Source: Anaerolineae bacterium (lineage in GTDB: Bacteria > Chloroflexota > Anaerolineae > Anaerolineales > Anaerolineaceae). Taken from it: 8,736 nucleotides of DNA. Numbering within the stretch: position 1 is the first letter of the stretch; every line of letters starts with the position of its first letter. The position numbers were made by a program, and so were the translations under genes. Positions 7,333-8,736 of the stretch are shown here, piece by piece. A model generated the notes under the pieces. The model had not been told where the DNA came from. It saw only the letters and a program-made list of their open reading frames with translations, and made no database searches. The stretch covers positions 1-8,736 of the forward strand of contig JACRAG010000261.1 in NCBI GenBank assembly GCA_016213455.1, in the 5' to 3' direction.

Positions 7333-8267
7333 ATGCGGAAGTCTTCGCTGAATGGTTGAAACGTCAGGGGCTGCGAGTCGAAAAAACGCCATCGAGCTGG
7401 TGGTACCAGGCGGGTCCGCGGACCTGGCAGGCTTTTCCATTCCACCGTATCCTCACGCCGAAGCCGGGAGAAGTGGAAGGCTTTCTGCGGCGGGTGGGCG
7501 GCATTGCCCTGCGCTGCTCGGTGCCCTTGAGTTGGCCGCACGGCGCGGTCAGTTATCACGTGATATGTGATGATTTGGGGTACTGCCTGGAGAGCCTGGA
7601 CCGTCGCACCCGCCAGAATGTGCGCGCCGGTCTGCAAAAGTGCCAGGTGGATCAGATCTCCTTTCAACGCCTTGCTGAGGAGGGTTGGGAATTGGAAACG
7701 GAGACGGCGCAGCGGCAGGGGCGAGGATTGCCGTACGACCGGGCTGGCTGGGACCGGCGTATCCTGGCTGCCGAGGGGCTGCCCGGTTTTGAGGCCTGGG
7801 CGGCGTTGGTGGACGGTAGGCTGGCAGCCACCATTCTGGCCTGCGAAAGCGATCAGACCGGGGAGTTGATCATGCAGCAGTGCCGCCAGGAATTTCTGGA
7901 TGCGCGCGTCAACCACGCATTATGTTACATGGTGACCTGCGCCATGCTGGAACGCGGCTTGCGGCAGGTGTTCTACACCCTGCAATCGTTGGATGCGCCG
8001 CCCAGCGTGGATGAGTTTAAGTTTCGCATGGGGTATCGTGCGGTGGCGCTGCGGCAATGGGTGGCTGTGTCGCCGTGGGCCAGGCCATTGATGGGACGTT
8101 CGGCGCTGGCCGGCGTGCAGTGGCTGGAAAGGCGTTTCCCAGCCAACCCACGACTGCCAAAAATGGAAGGGTTGATCCGCTTCTATCAGCAGGGGAGGCA
8201 AACGCTGGAGAACCAGGATTGGCCGGCTTGTTTACAGGAGGCGCGGGCAACCGCGGGAACGAAATGA
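7329..8267 (+). CDS. GNAT / FemAB-like N-acyltransferase
   Basis: A 312-residue soluble protein with the layout of the GNAT acetyltransferase fold found in FemAB-like proteins of polysaccharide clusters. The N-terminal part (1-90) contains WWYQAGPRTWQAFPFHR at 24-40. DRRTRQNVRAGLQK at 91-104 is the basic helix typical of these proteins (conserved R/N pattern), followed by an acidic helix. A GNAT core spans about 155-240: strands FEAWAALVDGRLAATIL and ELIMQQCR, the helix HALCYMVTCAMLERGL, then VFYTLQSLDAPPSVDEFKFRMGYRAV, where the F-K-x-R-x-G-Y end is a family hallmark. Such enzymes transfer acyl groups from acyl-CoA, or amino acids from aminoacyl-tRNA, to amines. Substrate here is unknown; acylation of an amino sugar or of a lipid/peptide precursor are both plausible. 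It follows a glycosyltransferase, as each hexapeptide acyltransferase does. ATGA overlaps at both ends. Confidence 0.72.
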   Translation: MNAEVFAEWLKRQGLRVEKTPSSWWYQAGPRTWQAFPFHRILTPKPGEVEGFLRRVGGIALRCSVPLSWPHGAVSYHVICDDLGYCLESLDRRTRQNVRAGLQKCQVDQISFQRLAEEGWELETETAQRQGRGLPYDRAGWDRRILAAEGLPGFEAWAALVDGRLAATILACESDQTGELIMQQCRQEFLDARVNHALCYMVTCAMLERGLRQVFYTLQSLDAPPSVDEFKFRMGYRAVALRQWVAVSPWARPLMGRSALAGVQWLERRFPANPRLPKMEGLIRFYQQGRQTLENQDWPACLQEARATAGTK

Positions 8268-8736
8268 ATGAAACCTCCCCGGAACAAATGGATCGAGTCC
8301 AAGGCTGCCAGATGTCGGGGCTGGAGCGCATCGCGGAAGGTAAAGCCGCACCGTCCACCGTGTCATTATGGGTGCGTTTTAAACGAACATTGGCGATGCC
8401 CTGGAACCGGCGGGTGAAACCCTGGCTGAAACGCATAGAACGACGCATGGGTGTGGCAAAAGCTGCGCCTGCCCGTCCGGCGAGTACGCCCTTACAGGCG
8501 GGAGATTGGGTGATGGTCAAGCCTTATGAGCAGATAAAAGAAGGCCTGGACCATTGGAACGAAGTGCGCGGCTGCGCCTTTTTGGAAGGCATGCGCGCAT
8601 ACTGCGGCACCCGCCAGCGCGTTTATCAACGTGTGGAGCGCTTTTTGGATGAGCGCGACTATCGAGTGAAAACCGGGCGCGGGATTATCTTGCTGGAAGG
8701 TTCATTTTGTAAAGGCACGCCGGTGTTTGGCCGCTG
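8264..8736 (+). CDS. Conserved protein of unknown function in polysaccharide clusters, 3' partial
   Basis: An open frame of 157 codons plus two bases runs off the window end. It starts at the ATG of an ATGA overlap with the GNAT gene; the nearest purine-rich element, AGGAGG at 8236-8241, is 22 nt away, so translation probably depends on coupling. An alternative start at 8312 has AAGG at 8301-8304. Residues 1-75 are basic and look like a linker (RFKRTLAMPWNRRVKPWLKRIERR), with no signal peptide. A folded domain seems to begin at GDWVMVKPYEQI (80-91), then RGCAFLEGMRAYCGTRQRVYQRVERFLDE (102-130) and IILLEGSFCKG (141-151). This pattern (GDW.. start, FxxxMxxYCGxxxRVxxRVxRF, LLEGxxCxG) matches a conserved hypothetical family I recall from exopolysaccharide clusters, whose members continue with further cysteines. 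Cys114 and Cys149 would be conserved. No function is established; a metal or Fe-S role is only a guess. Confidence 0.7.
   Translation, partial: MNETSPEQMDRVQGCQMSGLERIAEGKAAPSTVSLWVRFKRTLAMPWNRRVKPWLKRIERRMGVAKAAPARPASTPLQAGDWVMVKPYEQIKEGLDHWNEVRGCAFLEGMRAYCGTRQRVYQRVERFLDERDYRVKTGRGIILLEGSFCKGTPVFGR

Noticed and set aside
7281..7916. 211-codon open frame on the minus strand
   Set aside because: It lies opposite the end of the third glycosyltransferase and the GNAT gene, lacks recognisable motifs, and is rich in Pro, Arg, Gln and His as expected for antisense shadow frames in GC-rich DNA.
8268..8403. Second ATG at 8268 as the start of the last gene
   Set aside because: That frame meets a stop codon after about 45 codons, whereas the frame from 8264 stays open to the window end and shows conserved motifs.
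8017..8520. 167-codon open frame on the minus strand spanning the GNAT gene end and the last gene
   Set aside because: The + strand frame from 8264 is continuous to the window end, starts in an ATGA overlap and carries conserved motifs; the antisense frame has none.

Overview
The window is one uninterrupted stretch of a bacterial surface-polysaccharide (exopolysaccharide, capsule or glycolipid) biosynthesis operon. All nine genes are on the + strand, and almost every base is coding. Base composition is GC-rich (judged by eye, not computed), with strong G/C preference at third codon positions. That preference opens many long antisense shadow frames. The flavour of several proteins recalls Chloroflexota, perhaps Anaerolineae: the CapK-type ligase, the hexapeptide acyltransferase with a WGRGW/SNPLGVTHP-type N-terminal region, and the WbuB-like glycosyltransferase. 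This assignment is from memory of family style only; no marker gene is present, so treat it as tentative.

Layout. 1-1268: 3' part of a CapK/phenylacetate-CoA-ligase-like adenylating enzyme. 1270-2640: polytopic O-antigen ligase/polymerase (Wzy/WaaL type). 2637-3785: GT4 glycosyltransferase. 3782-4387: left-handed beta-helix (hexapeptide) acyltransferase. 4377-5510: second GT4 glycosyltransferase. 5507-6112: second hexapeptide acyltransferase. 6112-7332: third, WbuB/WcaI-like GT4 glycosyltransferase. 7329-8267: GNAT/FemAB-like acyltransferase. 8264-8736: 5' part of a conserved protein of unknown function, cut by the window end.

Organisation. The first junction has a 1-nt gap and the rest overlap (4, 4, 11, 4, 1, 4 and 4 nt), mostly as ATGA stop/start overlaps. 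There is no room for an internal promoter outside coding sequence, and no terminator, tRNA, rRNA, CRISPR, insertion sequence or attachment site was seen. The genes are very probably co-transcribed and translationally coupled, with the promoter upstream of the window and the terminator downstream.

How the genes could work together. After the membrane protein, three successive pairs of glycosyltransferase plus acyltransferase (GT4-LbH, GT4-LbH, GT4-GNAT) suggest that sugars are added to a lipid-linked repeat unit and that the glycan is decorated with acyl groups. The Wzy/WaaL-like protein would polymerise or transfer the product at the membrane. The CapK-like enzyme would activate a carboxylic acid. 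No initiating sugar-phosphate transferase, flippase, chain-length regulator or nucleotide-sugar gene lies in the window; they would have to be elsewhere. The least understood gene is the last one.
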